Shown in pieces: positions 32,403-40,453 of a DNA stretch of 41,738 bases. The stretch's first letter is position 1; every line of letters starts with the position of its first letter. The notes beneath the pieces are model-generated. The model searched no databases, was not told the DNA's origin, and saw only the letters and a list, made by a program, of their open reading frames with translations. The position numbers were made by a program, and so were the translations under genes. This stretch comes from Prevotella sp. GTDB lineage: Bacteria; Bacteroidota; Bacteroidia; Bacteroidales; Bacteroidaceae. The stretch spans positions 1 through 41,738 of the forward strand of contig JAEEHW010000150.1 of assembly GCA_016281055.1 (NCBI GenBank), read 5' to 3'.

Positions 32403-34680
32403 GTATATTCTGTTTTTCGTTGTAATACTCTGTGCGTGTCAGAATAATCACTATGAACGTGATGTGTTATGGTATGACCGTGAGGCGGCAAATTGGAATG
32501 AAGCTCTCCCGATAGGCAACGGGCATATAGCTGCTATGGCGTATGGCGGTGCGGGTGTGTCGCGCTACGATCTCAATGAGGAAACCATATACGAGGGAGG
32601 ACCATACGATAACGGCAATCCGCTTTGTCGTGAACATCTGGATGAGATACGCCGTCTGGTGTTTGATGGAAAGAATGATTCTGCACAGGTTTTGGCGGAA
32701 CGCTATATAAGGGCGGACAGCACTATGCCGCAAGGTGCTACTTATCAGCCGGCAGGGACTCTGTTGTTGCGGCATGATGTCAGGAAAGGGTATGAGACAA
32801 GTGTGAGCCACTACCGTCGTTGCTTGTATGTTGACAGTGCCTTGTCTGTAGTGACATACAAAAGGGGTGGGGTGGAATATCGTGAGGAATCATTTTGCTC
32901 GCTTGCTAATAATGTTATGGCAATCAGGGTGACGGCATCAAGACCAGGAAGAGTAAGCCTGACTGCCTACCTTGACTATCCCGTGACCAGGGATATCTCA
33001 TACCAAACCAGCGATGGTGTTCTGATACTTAATGGAAAGACACGTCCATTAGCAAGGCAGGGAGAGGAACGCCTGCGTTTCACTACAAGGGCAAAGGTGG
33101 TGAGTGAGGGAGGCAGGCAGTGGCATAGAGGGAAGCATGTTTATGTAAAGGATGCAGATGCTGTGACTATATATGTTGCGATGGCCACCAACTTTCGCCG
33201 TTATGACGACATATCCGGTGATGAAGTGGCTAAGGCTGACAGTATAATAAACAAGGAGTATGATTACAGTGTGTTGCGTAAAGAACATATTAGGCAATAC
33301 AAGAAACAGTTTGACCGCATGGAGTTGAGGCTCGCAGCATGTAATGGAAATACAAAACCTACTGACTGGCGCATAAGGAACTATAAACGTACACACGACT
33401 TGTCACTTGTGGAATTGCTATTTCAGTATGGACGTTATCTTCTGATATCATCATCGCAACCAGGCTGTCAGCCTACTAACCTGCAGGGCAAGTGGAACAA
33501 AGACATGCATCCTTCGTGGAACTGCAACTATACGCTGAATGTCAATACGGAGATGAATTACTGGCCATGCGAAACGGCTAATCTTGCAGAATGTGACGAG
33601 CCTTTAATCAGAATGGCACAGGAAATGTCGGAGCATGGACGTGGAACGGCACGCGTGATGTACGGCTGTCGTGGATGGGTGGCGCATCACAATACTGATT
33701 TGTGGCGCATGACTGGGGCTGTGTGCCATCCTCGCTACGGAGCGTGGCCGATGGCTGGTGCATGGCTGTGTGAGAATCTATGGCGACATTATGAATTTAA
33801 TCAAGACAAGGAATATCTTGCTTCTGTATATGAATGTATGCGTGGTGCGGCTGAGTTTTATCTTGACTTCCTTGTGGAAGACCCAAGAACTGGTCGCATG
33901 GTTGTATGTCCGTCTTTGTCGCCAGAAAACGGTCCGGCCCATCTTACGAAGAAAAGGAAGAAAGGAAATAAAAAACTCAAGGAACTGGTTACCATGCAGG
34001 CAGGTGTGACGATGGACAATCAGATGCTGTACTCCTTATTCTCGCATGTTTCGGAGGCTGCCTGTATTCTTGGCAGGGATGCAGACTTCAGAAAACAGTG
34101 TCTTGATATGCGCTCACGTCTGATGCCGATGCAGGTGGGCAAGCGCGGACAACTGCAGGAATGGGTGGAAGACTGGGATTCACCAAAGGACAAACATCGC
34201 CATGTGTCGCATTTGTGGGGGTTATACCCAGGTTCACTGATAACGAAAGACAGTGTCAGGTTGTTCAAGGCAGCAAAGGAGACCATGCGCTGGCGTGGAG
34301 ATTATGCTACGGGTTGGAGCATTGCGTGGAAACTCTGCTTCTGGGCGCGATTGCTTGACGGAAATCATGCCAACCGTTTGATTTCAAATTTCATTAATCC
34401 GATAAATTCAGAAAATAATATCGCATGGGGTAATGGGGGAATATATCCTAACATGCTGTGTGCTCATCCTCCGTTCCAGATAGATGGAAATTTCGGTTTC
34501 ACTGCCGGCATAATTGAGATGTTGGTTCAGAGTCATACCGGCAAGACGGAATATCTCCCGGCTTTGCCGAAGCAGTGGAGCAACGGGTATGTCAAGGGTG
34601 TCCGACTGCGTGGAGGAAAAATAATAAAGGAAATGCGTTGGAAAGACGGCAAAGTTATAAAAATAGAGGAAACCAGATGA
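32395..34680 (+). CDS. GH95 alpha-L-fucosidase-like lipoprotein
   Basis: 761 residues. The family hydrolyses alpha-1,2-linked L-fucose (some members alpha-L-galactose) with inversion. A short signal peptide ends in a lipobox LCAC (Cys15), so it should be membrane anchored. The N-terminal beta domain has WNEALPIGNGHIAAMAYGG; the (alpha/alpha)6 barrel has LNVNTEMNYWP (Asn382, Asn384), the catalytic Glu511 in CPSLSPENGP, and Asp697 in IDGNFGFTAGIIEML, which match the catalytic set known from bifidobacterial AfcA. So it looks active. It overlaps the preceding GT by 8 bp and the following GT by 4 bp, which places a glycan-cutting enzyme inside a glycan-building operon. Confidence 0.93.
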   Translation: MRKYILFFVVILCACQNNHYERDVLWYDREAANWNEALPIGNGHIAAMAYGGAGVSRYDLNEETIYEGGPYDNGNPLCREHLDEIRRLVFDGKNDSAQVLAERYIRADSTMPQGATYQPAGTLLLRHDVRKGYETSVSHYRRCLYVDSALSVVTYKRGGVEYREESFCSLANNVMAIRVTASRPGRVSLTAYLDYPVTRDISYQTSDGVLILNGKTRPLARQGEERLRFTTRAKVVSEGGRQWHRGKHVYVKDADAVTIYVAMATNFRRYDDISGDEVAKADSIINKEYDYSVLRKEHIRQYKKQFDRMELRLAACNGNTKPTDWRIRNYKRTHDLSLVELLFQYGRYLLISSSQPGCQPTNLQGKWNKDMHPSWNCNYTLNVNTEMNYWPCETANLAECDEPLIRMAQEMSEHGRGTARVMYGCRGWVAHHNTDLWRMTGAVCHPRYGAWPMAGAWLCENLWRHYEFNQDKEYLASVYECMRGAAEFYLDFLVEDPRTGRMVVCPSLSPENGPAHLTKKRKKGNKKLKELVTMQAGVTMDNQMLYSLFSHVSEAACILGRDADFRKQCLDMRSRLMPMQVGKRGQLQEWVEDWDSPKDKHRHVSHLWGLYPGSLITKDSVRLFKAAKETMRWRGDYATGWSIAWKLCFWARLLDGNHANRLISNFINPINSENNIAWGNGGIYPNMLCAHPPFQIDGNFGFTAGIIEMLVQSHTGKTEYLPALPKQWSNGYVKGVRLRGGKIIKEMRWKDGKVIKIEETR

Positions 34681-35525
34681 TTATGAACAATGAATTGACA
34701 TTCGTACCGTTTGGCGGTTCGGCAAACAGAATGCAGACAATAGCCTCTGCAGTAAACCTTGCACGTCGCACTGGCGTGAAGGTAGATGTAGTGTGGTTTA
34801 GGGAATGGGCTATGGAGGCTCGTTATGACGAACTCTTCAACCCTTTTGCCGTAAACGGAGTGACACTGCGTGATGCCTCATGGTGGGAGTATTATGTTTA
34901 TGACCGTCCACGCAAGAAGAATATGTGGGTGCCGCTGTTACCGCAGAAGATGCTTTATGACAGTGTACTTCGTCAGGAGAATATCGTCAAGATGGTGAAC
35001 GATGGTTTCGATTTTGAATCATGGGCTGTTAAGGGACGACGTAACATAATGCCGTGCTGTATGAAATTTGGTGCCTTTGAGGATTATGGAGCATTGATAC
35101 GCGAATTGTTCCATCCCGTTAATGTTGTGATGGACGAGGTGCAGAGATACAAAGTACAATTCTCTGGTCATACGATAGGTGCACACATAAGACGTACAGA
35201 CAGCGCTGTGTCGATAAAGAACAGTCCGCTGGAGAAGTTCATGGAGAATATAGATGCAGAAATAGCAGCCAATGCTGATACGAAGATATTTCTTGCCACA
35301 GACGATGAACCGACACGCCAGACACTTATTGCACGATATGGTAGCCGTATCATTACATCTGCACGGCCTGCCACCCGTGCGAATGTAGATGGCATTCGTG
35401 ATGGTCTTGTCGATATGTGGACGCTTGCCTCCACTGATATCATCTATGGTTCTGTGGGCAGTAGTTTCTCTGTGATGGCTTCGGCGATAGGTGGAAATAA
35501 ACTGAAAATGGTTGGAAGTGATTAA
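34677..35525 (+). CDS. Fucosyltransferase-like glycosyltransferase (HxRRxD motif)
   Basis: 282 residues. The N-terminal FVPFGGSANRMQTIASAVNLARRTG and the central HIRRTD (His170 to Asp175) match the H-x-R-R-x-D donor motif shared by alpha-1,2-fucosyltransferases (GT11), alpha-1,6 (GT23/NodZ) and O-fucosyltransferases; a C-terminal VDMWTLASTDIIYGSVGSSFSVMAS is also usual. A fucosyl donor is therefore likely but not proven. The ATG at 34677 overlaps the GH95 stop (ATGA); the longer frame from 34575 would overlap GH95 by over 100 bp. The last codons form part of the terminator stem. Confidence 0.85.
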   Translation: MIMNNELTFVPFGGSANRMQTIASAVNLARRTGVKVDVVWFREWAMEARYDELFNPFAVNGVTLRDASWWEYYVYDRPRKKNMWVPLLPQKMLYDSVLRQENIVKMVNDGFDFESWAVKGRRNIMPCCMKFGAFEDYGALIRELFHPVNVVMDEVQRYKVQFSGHTIGAHIRRTDSAVSIKNSPLEKFMENIDAEIAANADTKIFLATDDEPTRQTLIARYGSRIITSARPATRANVDGIRDGLVDMWTLASTDIIYGSVGSSFSVMASAIGGNKLKMVGSD

Positions 35526-35543
35526 ATACTTCCAACCATTTTT
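35505..35543. terminator. Bidirectional terminator
   Basis: AAAATGGTTGGAAGT (35505-35519) pairs with ACTTCCAACCATTTT (35528-35542) around an 8-base loop, with T and A runs on the two sides. It lies between convergent genes and includes the stop codon of the fucosyltransferase-like gene. Confidence 0.88.
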
Positions 35544-35547
35544 GTGT

Positions 35548-36348
35548 TTATACCAGTTTATCGATATAGAAGACAGCGTGTCCTTTTCGCTTTTCCTCCG
35601 GTGGTAGTTGCATGTAGTCCTTGTAAAGGTCTGTGAGGTAAGCATCAGGATTGGCTGGTCCGCTGAATGTTTCCCCTTCGAATACAATGGGCTTGACGGG
35701 GAATATGGAATCGGTGCGGTGCATTATTCCATATCCGTTTTCTGCAAGTGTGTTGCTGTAGTAAGTGCCTTTCTTATGTAAAAGGCAGGAAATCTTCCAT
35801 GACAAAAGATAGCAGGCTTTCTTGGCACCAAACCAGAACAGTTCGGCTACTGAGCGCCATGAGTATGTGTGTGGCTTGTTGAGCACCCCGTTTGCTTTGC
35901 AGTAGCCTTTTGTAATTCTTTTGCATGCAGATCTTGAGAAATTGGGATATGGTATCATCGGGAATATATCCACAAACAAACCTTTCTGGTATGGTTTGCT
36001 AAAGTCGTCGCCATATTCTACCATGAAAGAGTTTGTGTCTCTTACTTTCGTTATGGGCGAGTTGTATGACGGGTCGGTATCTCTTGTTTGCAGGAACAGT
36101 CCTTCTGGCAATTCTGTCTTTGCTGCCTCGACAAAACGCTTTATGTCATCTTTGCGCATGGCAATGTCGATGTCATCGTCCCATGGTATGAAACCACCGT
36201 GGCGAACTGCCCCCAGACAGGTGCCGCCGTCAAGCCAATAGTCAATGTTGTGCCTGTCGCATATATCTCTTATGGCACATAGTATGGCAAGTTCCTTCTT
36301 GTGTATTGCTTCGATGTTCTTCTGCCTGTATGTTTCAAGATTTTTCAT
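35548..36348 (-). CDS. LicD-family phosphotransferase
   Basis: 266 residues. LicD-type enzymes transfer a phospho-alcohol (phosphocholine, or ribitol phosphate in the FKRP branch) from a CDP carrier to a sugar. The signature is complete: DYWLDGGTCLGAVRHGGFIPWDDDIDIAM at 36-64, with the metal-binding Asp57-Asp59/Asp61. A C-terminal KDYMQLPPEEKRKGHA segment is also typical. The start overlaps the end of the SDR gene by 14 bp. It is the third gene of a cytidylyltransferase-SDR-LicD cassette, so its donor is probably the CDP-alcohol made by the first gene. Confidence 0.93.
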   Translation of the reverse strand: MKNLETYRQKNIEAIHKKELAILCAIRDICDRHNIDYWLDGGTCLGAVRHGGFIPWDDDIDIAMRKDDIKRFVEAAKTELPEGLFLQTRDTDPSYNSPITKVRDTNSFMVEYGDDFSKPYQKGLFVDIFPMIPYPNFSRSACKRITKGYCKANGVLNKPHTYSWRSVAELFWFGAKKACYLLSWKISCLLHKKGTYYSNTLAENGYGIMHRTDSIFPVKPIVFEGETFSGPANPDAYLTDLYKDYMQLPPEEKRKGHAVFYIDKLV

Positions 36349-37366
36349 CTCGTAATATAGTTATAGTCCTTTCTACTGCGTTTTTGAATTTATATGTTGG
36401 CTTGAAGTCGTTTTCTATGAGTTTTTTGTTGTCAAGTATTGCCTGTGTTGCAATGGAATACCCCTTTGCCTCACTCTCTGATGGTAGGTCGAATATTACT
36501 GATTTTCCATTGTATTCTGCGCATATACCGGCAAAGTCTTTCAAATGCACGTTACAGTCGTCGTTGCTTATGTTGTAGGCTTGTCCTGACTCTCCGTTAA
36601 TCATGATGTGCAGCATGGCGGCTACGGCATCGGTGACGTATGTGTATGAGAAAAACTGGTTGCCTGCAGATTTCAGTATTATGTCTTCATTTGCTATGGC
36701 CTTCTTTATGAATTGCGATGATGCTTTACTGTCGCTCATCAGCATGGTAGGGCCAAATATTCTGCTCAGCCTGACAATCCTCACGTCAACTCCTCTCTCC
36801 GCTATGTATGACTGACACAGTGCCTCTGCACTGCGCTTCGATTCAGTATAGCAGGAGCGGCTTGTGGAGAGGTTGAGCTTTCCTGTATAGTCTTCTGTGA
36901 ATACATCATTGCCTTGGGCGTTGCCATAAACTTCAACCGTGGAAGGGTACAGCACTGTTGCCTTGCATCGTGCGGCAAGATTCAGGGCATGTTCGGCACC
37001 CTTAATGTTTATCATCATTGTTTCAACAGGATACTGCGAATAAGCCAGTGGGTGTGTGTTGCTGGCGCAGGGAATGATGTAATTGACTTTAAGTGAATCA
37101 TCGAAAGCGTTGCAGACGTCTTGCTCTATGAATGTGAAGTTTGGCTTGTCGAAATATTCGCCAAGTCGCTCGGCTGCCTTCTTCTTGTCACGTCCTACGG
37201 CATAGATGTTTATATTTCCGTGCATCATCAGTGCATCAATCATCTGCACGCCTATCAGTCCTGTGGCACCTGTTATTAGTATGTTCTTGCCTTCTAATCG
37301 TTCTAAGCCTTTTACGGAAAGAATATTTTGGAGGTCTTCCTGGTATAGTGGATGTTTCTTGTTCAT
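36335..37366 (-). CDS. NAD-dependent epimerase/dehydratase (extended SDR)
   Basis: 343 residues, cytoplasmic. The Rossmann loop GATGLIGVQMID lies at about 33-44 and the catalytic tyrosine and lysine in CYTESKRSAEALC (YxxxK) at about 178-182, with a serine upstream (YPSTVEVYG). The protein acts on a nucleotide sugar or, given its neighbours, on a sugar phosphate or CDP-linked precursor. The ATG overlaps the stop of the cytidylyltransferase by one base and the end overlaps licD by 14 bp, so the three are one translation-coupled set. Confidence 0.92.
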   Translation of the reverse strand: MNKKHPLYQEDLQNILSVKGLERLEGKNILITGATGLIGVQMIDALMMHGNINIYAVGRDKKKAAERLGEYFDKPNFTFIEQDVCNAFDDSLKVNYIIPCASNTHPLAYSQYPVETMMINIKGAEHALNLAARCKATVLYPSTVEVYGNAQGNDVFTEDYTGKLNLSTSRSCYTESKRSAEALCQSYIAERGVDVRIVRLSRIFGPTMLMSDSKASSQFIKKAIANEDIILKSAGNQFFSYTYVTDAVAAMLHIMINGESGQAYNISNDDCNVHLKDFAGICAEYNGKSVIFDLPSESEAKGYSIATQAILDNKKLIENDFKPTYKFKNAVERTITILRDEKS

Positions 37367-38088
37367 TATTTAATCCATTTGTCGTCACCTTTAGTCAGGT
37401 AACCCTTAAACAGTTCCAAGTCGTCTTTTGTCGTTAGTTTTATGTTCTTGTCTGACCCTTTTGCGAAGTGGAGTCTTACTCCCAGTTCCACCATCATTGT
37501 ATTTGTGTAGTGGGAGCCAACGATACCGATACCCTTGTCGAATGCTTCATGGTATTTGTCGTTGAGAAGTTCAAAGTTGTATGCCTGTGGTGTGGACACG
37601 CGGCGTAGCGTTTCGCGTGGAATGAATTGCGTAGTAGTGTTTTCGTCGTCCTTGCTTACCACGAATATCTGTTCGTTGTATGGCATTGATGTCACGGCGT
37701 TACCATACTTCTGTGCTTTCTCGATTACGTCGGTGAGTACGGTGTCGTCAACCAAGGGGCGTATGCCGTCGTGTATGACGATGGTGTCTTTGTCAGAACA
37801 TTTGCCTTCAAGGTTGAACACTCCGTTGCGTATGCTTTCCTGTGCCGAATTACCTCCGGGTACTATCCATTTCAGTTTTGTGATGTTGAACTGGTTGGCG
37901 TATGCCTGCACCATATTTTCCCAGCCACTGATACACACCACTTCTATGGCATCTATCAGCGGATGTTTCTGGAATCCTTCCAGCGTATATATCAGCACAG
38001 GCTTGTCATATACGTTTATGAATTGTTTGGGGATGTCCTGCCCCATGCGGTTGCCGCTACCGCCGGCTATGATAATGGCTATGTTCAT
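37366..38088 (-). CDS. Cytidylyltransferase, TarI/IspD-like
   Basis: 240 residues. It transfers CMP from CTP to a polyol phosphate. Motifs: IIIAGGSGNRMGQDIPKQF at 5-23, IVIHDGIRPLVDD, and RRVSTPQAYNF. Both IspD (methylerythritol phosphate) and TarI (ribitol 5-phosphate) share these. The operon with an SDR and LicD points to the TarI-like branch, making a CDP-polyol for glycan decoration, rather than the isoprenoid enzyme; but this window does not show another ispD, so IspD cannot be excluded. It starts 52 bp after the second ATPase gene on the same strand, with no promoter seen in between. Confidence 0.88.
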   Translation of the reverse strand: MNIAIIIAGGSGNRMGQDIPKQFINVYDKPVLIYTLEGFQKHPLIDAIEVVCISGWENMVQAYANQFNITKLKWIVPGGNSAQESIRNGVFNLEGKCSDKDTIVIHDGIRPLVDDTVLTDVIEKAQKYGNAVTSMPYNEQIFVVSKDDENTTTQFIPRETLRRVSTPQAYNFELLNDKYHEAFDKGIGIVGSHYTNTMMVELGVRLHFAKGSDKNIKLTTKDDLELFKGYLTKGDDKWIK

Positions 38089-38140
38089 GAATGTGTACTT
38101 TTGTTTTTGGTGATGTGAATCTCCTTGTCGTTCTTCTGGA

Positions 38141-39268
38141 TCAGTAGTTCCTCAGCCATAGCAGAAAGAGAATGTCGGTGACTTGCTTTGTTCCGTTCTG
38201 CTCTGACAACAAACCTTTCTCTGTCAGTCCCTTGACTGCGGTTTGTACACTGCTTGCTGTTTTCAGGTTGTGTTTCACGATGAAATCCTTGCTCGTCAGT
38301 GTGGGGGTTGTGGGATATTCCGCTGCTATGGCGAGCAACACGCTTTTTTGCCTTTCGGTAAGTGTGGCATAGCGGTCTTCAAAGGTGAAGCGCTTGGTGT
38401 CAACCATGTTGGTGAGAATCTGGCTGAAGGCTTCCATGCCAATCTCTGAGCCTTGTTCCACCATGGTGAATGCCTCGTTCATGGATAGTTGCAGATACCA
38501 TGTCACACCTTTGAAGTAATCGTATATTGCAGATGCCAGTTCCTTTTGTATTGATTTGTTATACATCTTGAACATCTTCTGGGCGAAGCGTATGTATTCT
38601 CCCTTGTCAATGGGCTGCAGTTGCATGAATACCACACTGTTGTAGAATGGACGTTCCGGGTTGCTGAATATCCCTTCAAGCAGATGGCGCTCACTGCCGG
38701 CAAAGATGAACTGCGTGTTTTTCAACCGCTGTATCTTCGTGCGTAGCAGAGCTTCCATATTGTCCTCCTCAAACGAGGTGATCTTCTGGAACTCGTCAAT
38801 GGCAACCACGCATGGCATGTCGGCTCCTTCCATGTAAGCAAGTATTTCGTCAAGTGTCGCTTCTGGTGTCGTTATCTCACCGAGGCGAAGCCCTACTTCC
38901 GGTTCGCCTGTCACTATGTTGTATGTGACGGTGGTCTGTATCGATTTTACCATGTCAAGCAGACGTTCGAGTAACGAACGTTTTTTCGCCAGTTTCCTGA
39001 ATACCTCGTTAGCCAAGAGAAATACCATCTCGCGTAGGTTCTTGCATGTGTAAATGTCTATAAGGAACGTATGATATTTCTTCACATATCCATTGGCGAA
39101 CATGTGTTCTATCAGCCCGGTTTTACCCAACCTGCGTTCAGACATTATTGTGACGTTCCGCCCATTCTCTACATGGTGCGCCAATGTCTTCACCTCCTGT
39201 TTCCTGTCGCAGAAGTATTCCTTGCTTACGTATTTTCCTATGATGAACGGGTTTCGCGGCTTGTTCAT
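38141..39268 (-). CDS. AAA ATPase, ATPase_2 (PF01637-like) family, copy 2
   Basis: 375 residues, the same length as the copy at 13676. Walker A is SERRLGKTGL (Lys49), Walker B VVAIDEFQ, then FAGSERHLLEGIF, and a C-terminal winged-helix-like part (TPTLTSKDFIVKHNLKTASSVQTAVKGL) ending in TDILFLLWLRNY. Residue identity with copy 1 is moderate, so they are diverged paralogs, not a recent duplication. Function unknown. It has its own promoter within a perfect 52-bp dyad, preceded by two tandem dyads, and could be cotranscribed with the cytidylyltransferase cassette downstream. Confidence 0.9.
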   Translation of the reverse strand: MNKPRNPFIIGKYVSKEYFCDRKQEVKTLAHHVENGRNVTIMSERRLGKTGLIEHMFANGYVKKYHTFLIDIYTCKNLREMVFLLANEVFRKLAKKRSLLERLLDMVKSIQTTVTYNIVTGEPEVGLRLGEITTPEATLDEILAYMEGADMPCVVAIDEFQKITSFEEDNMEALLRTKIQRLKNTQFIFAGSERHLLEGIFSNPERPFYNSVVFMQLQPIDKGEYIRFAQKMFKMYNKSIQKELASAIYDYFKGVTWYLQLSMNEAFTMVEQGSEIGMEAFSQILTNMVDTKRFTFEDRYATLTERQKSVLLAIAAEYPTTPTLTSKDFIVKHNLKTASSVQTAVKGLTEKGLLSEQNGTKQVTDILFLLWLRNY

Positions 39269-39279
39269 GTGTTATATGG

Positions 39280-39331
39280 AATTATGTAATTTTGCATTAT
39301 GTATTTTTGCATAATGCAAAATTACATAATT
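39280..39331. promoter_or_regulatory. Perfect 22-bp-arm dyad over the ATPase 2 promoter
   Basis: Arms 39280-39301 and 39310-39331 are perfect reverse complements (core ATTATGTAATTTTGCATTAT) around the loop TATTTTTG. The right arm holds the -7 element, and the transcript leader would include the left arm. It could bind a regulator or fold in DNA or RNA. Confidence 0.85.
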
Positions 39332-39348
39332 AAATTTTAATGTGCAAG
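39317..39348 (-). promoter_or_regulatory. Promoter of ATPase 2
   Basis: On the minus strand CTTG (39345-39348), 20 bases, TAATTTTG (39317-39324). Predicted start near 39310, leader about 42 nt. Confidence 0.75.
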
Positions 39349-39367
39349 TTTTTCGTTCAGAAAAATT

Positions 39368-39400
39368 ATTACGCAACTTGCGTTACGCAATTTGCGTAAT
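39368..39400. promoter_or_regulatory. Two tandem TTACGCAA-N-TTGCG dyads
   Basis: ATTACGCAACTTGCGTTACG followed by CAATTTGCGTAAT forms two adjacent dyads TTACGCAA-N-TTGCGTAA type, the whole block being nearly palindromic. It lies just upstream of the ATPase 2 promoter (20 bases before the -33 element), where a regulator site would be expected. Confidence 0.75.
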
Positions 39401-39433
39401 GCATGGTTGTTTATTCAAATAGGTGTCTTGGAG

Positions 39434-39472
39434 ATTATGAATTATGCATTATGAATTGTGCATTGTGCATTA
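39434..39472. repeat. Copy of the AATGCACAAT / ATTATGAATT repeat
   Basis: ATTATGAATTATGCATTATG followed by AATTGTGCATTGTGCATTAA is the reverse complement of the type of sequence at 13041-13140. It ends just before the stop of kdsD. Confidence 0.65.
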
Positions 39473-39476
39473 AGGT

Positions 39477-40430
39477 TCAGCTCATCACCCTGAACGAGTC
39501 GATGATGCCGACCACCTTGTCGTTGCCGTCGGTCACTACAAGGGCGTGTATGTTATAGCGGCGCAGTATGGTGTCCACGTCTGACAGAGTGGCATCGGGG
39601 CTGATGGTCTTGGGGTGGGGGGTCATAATGTCGGTCACGGTGAGGTCAAACATTTCGCGGCCATGCTTCTGTACGGCGCGGCGCACGTCACCGTCGGTGA
39701 TAATGCCGACAAGGTGCTCCTCGTCATCCATGACGATAGCAAGTCCCAGTTTGCCGTTGCTGATGGTTATGATGGCGTCCACCACCTTCGTGGCGGGGCG
39801 CACGATGGGCAGGTCGTGGCTCACCATATAGTCGCGGGCGTGCGACAGCAGTCGCTTGCCGAGTGAACCGCCAGGATGGAACTGTGCAAAGTCCTTGGCA
39901 CGGAAATCGCGCAGCCGCACCAATGCGCATGCCAAGGCATCGCCCATCACCATCGTCGTCGTTGTTGACGAGGTGGGGGCAAGGTTCAGAGGGTCGGCTT
40001 CGTGGTCCACGCGTATGTTGAGGTGACAGGCGGAATAACGTGCCAGCAGTGAGTCAGGGTTGCCGCTGATACCGATGATAGGAATCTTCCGTTCTATCAG
40101 CAACGGTATGAAACGCAGCAGTTCGTCGGTATATCCGCTGTAGCTGATGGCCATCACTACGTCGCCTGTGGCTATCATGCCGAGGTCGCCGTGATAGGCA
40201 TCCAGCGGATTGAGGAAGAACGACGGCGTGCCCAGCGATGCCAGTGTGGCTGCTATCTTCTCGCCGACGTGTCCACTCTTGCCCACGCCGGTTACTATCA
40301 CTTTGCCCTTACACTCCATTATCAGCTCTACGGCACGCGTGAAGTTGTCGTCGAGCATCGGGATAAGGTCGAGTATCGCCTGTGCCTCGTCGCGGAAACA
40401 TTGTATGGCATATTCTCTCAGATTGTTCAT
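39477..40430 (-). CDS. kdsD: Arabinose-5-phosphate isomerase (KpsF/GutQ family)
   Basis: Interconverts ribulose 5-phosphate and arabinose 5-phosphate, the first step of KDO synthesis for lipopolysaccharide. SIS domain at about 30-170 (VIVTGVGKSGHVGEKIAATLASLGTPSFFLNP, AYHGDLGMI, AISYSGYTDELL, and HEADPLNLAPTSSTT), then two CBS domains at about 205-317. The total of 317 residues is normal. The longer frame from 40529 overlaps the preceding gene by 76 bp and lacks family similarity, so the ATG at 40430 (MNNLREYAI) is chosen. It follows the TonB-domain gene by 23 bp and could be read from the same promoter. Confidence 0.95.
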   Translation of the reverse strand: MNNLREYAIQCFRDEAQAILDLIPMLDDNFTRAVELIMECKGKVIVTGVGKSGHVGEKIAATLASLGTPSFFLNPLDAYHGDLGMIATGDVVMAISYSGYTDELLRFIPLLIERKIPIIGISGNPDSLLARYSACHLNIRVDHEADPLNLAPTSSTTTTMVMGDALACALVRLRDFRAKDFAQFHPGGSLGKRLLSHARDYMVSHDLPIVRPATKVVDAIITISNGKLGLAIVMDDEEHLVGIITDGDVRRAVQKHGREMFDLTVTDIMTPHPKTISPDATLSDVDTILRRYNIHALVVTDGNDKVVGIIDSFRVMS

Positions 40431-40453
40431 GAGTGTATCAAAAAGGTGTTCTG

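Noticed and set aside
34575..34676. Longer N-terminus for the fucosyltransferase-like gene
   Set aside because: It would overlap the GH95 gene by more than 100 bp and the extra residues look like an out-of-frame reading; the ATG at 34677 overlaps the stop as usual for coupled genes.
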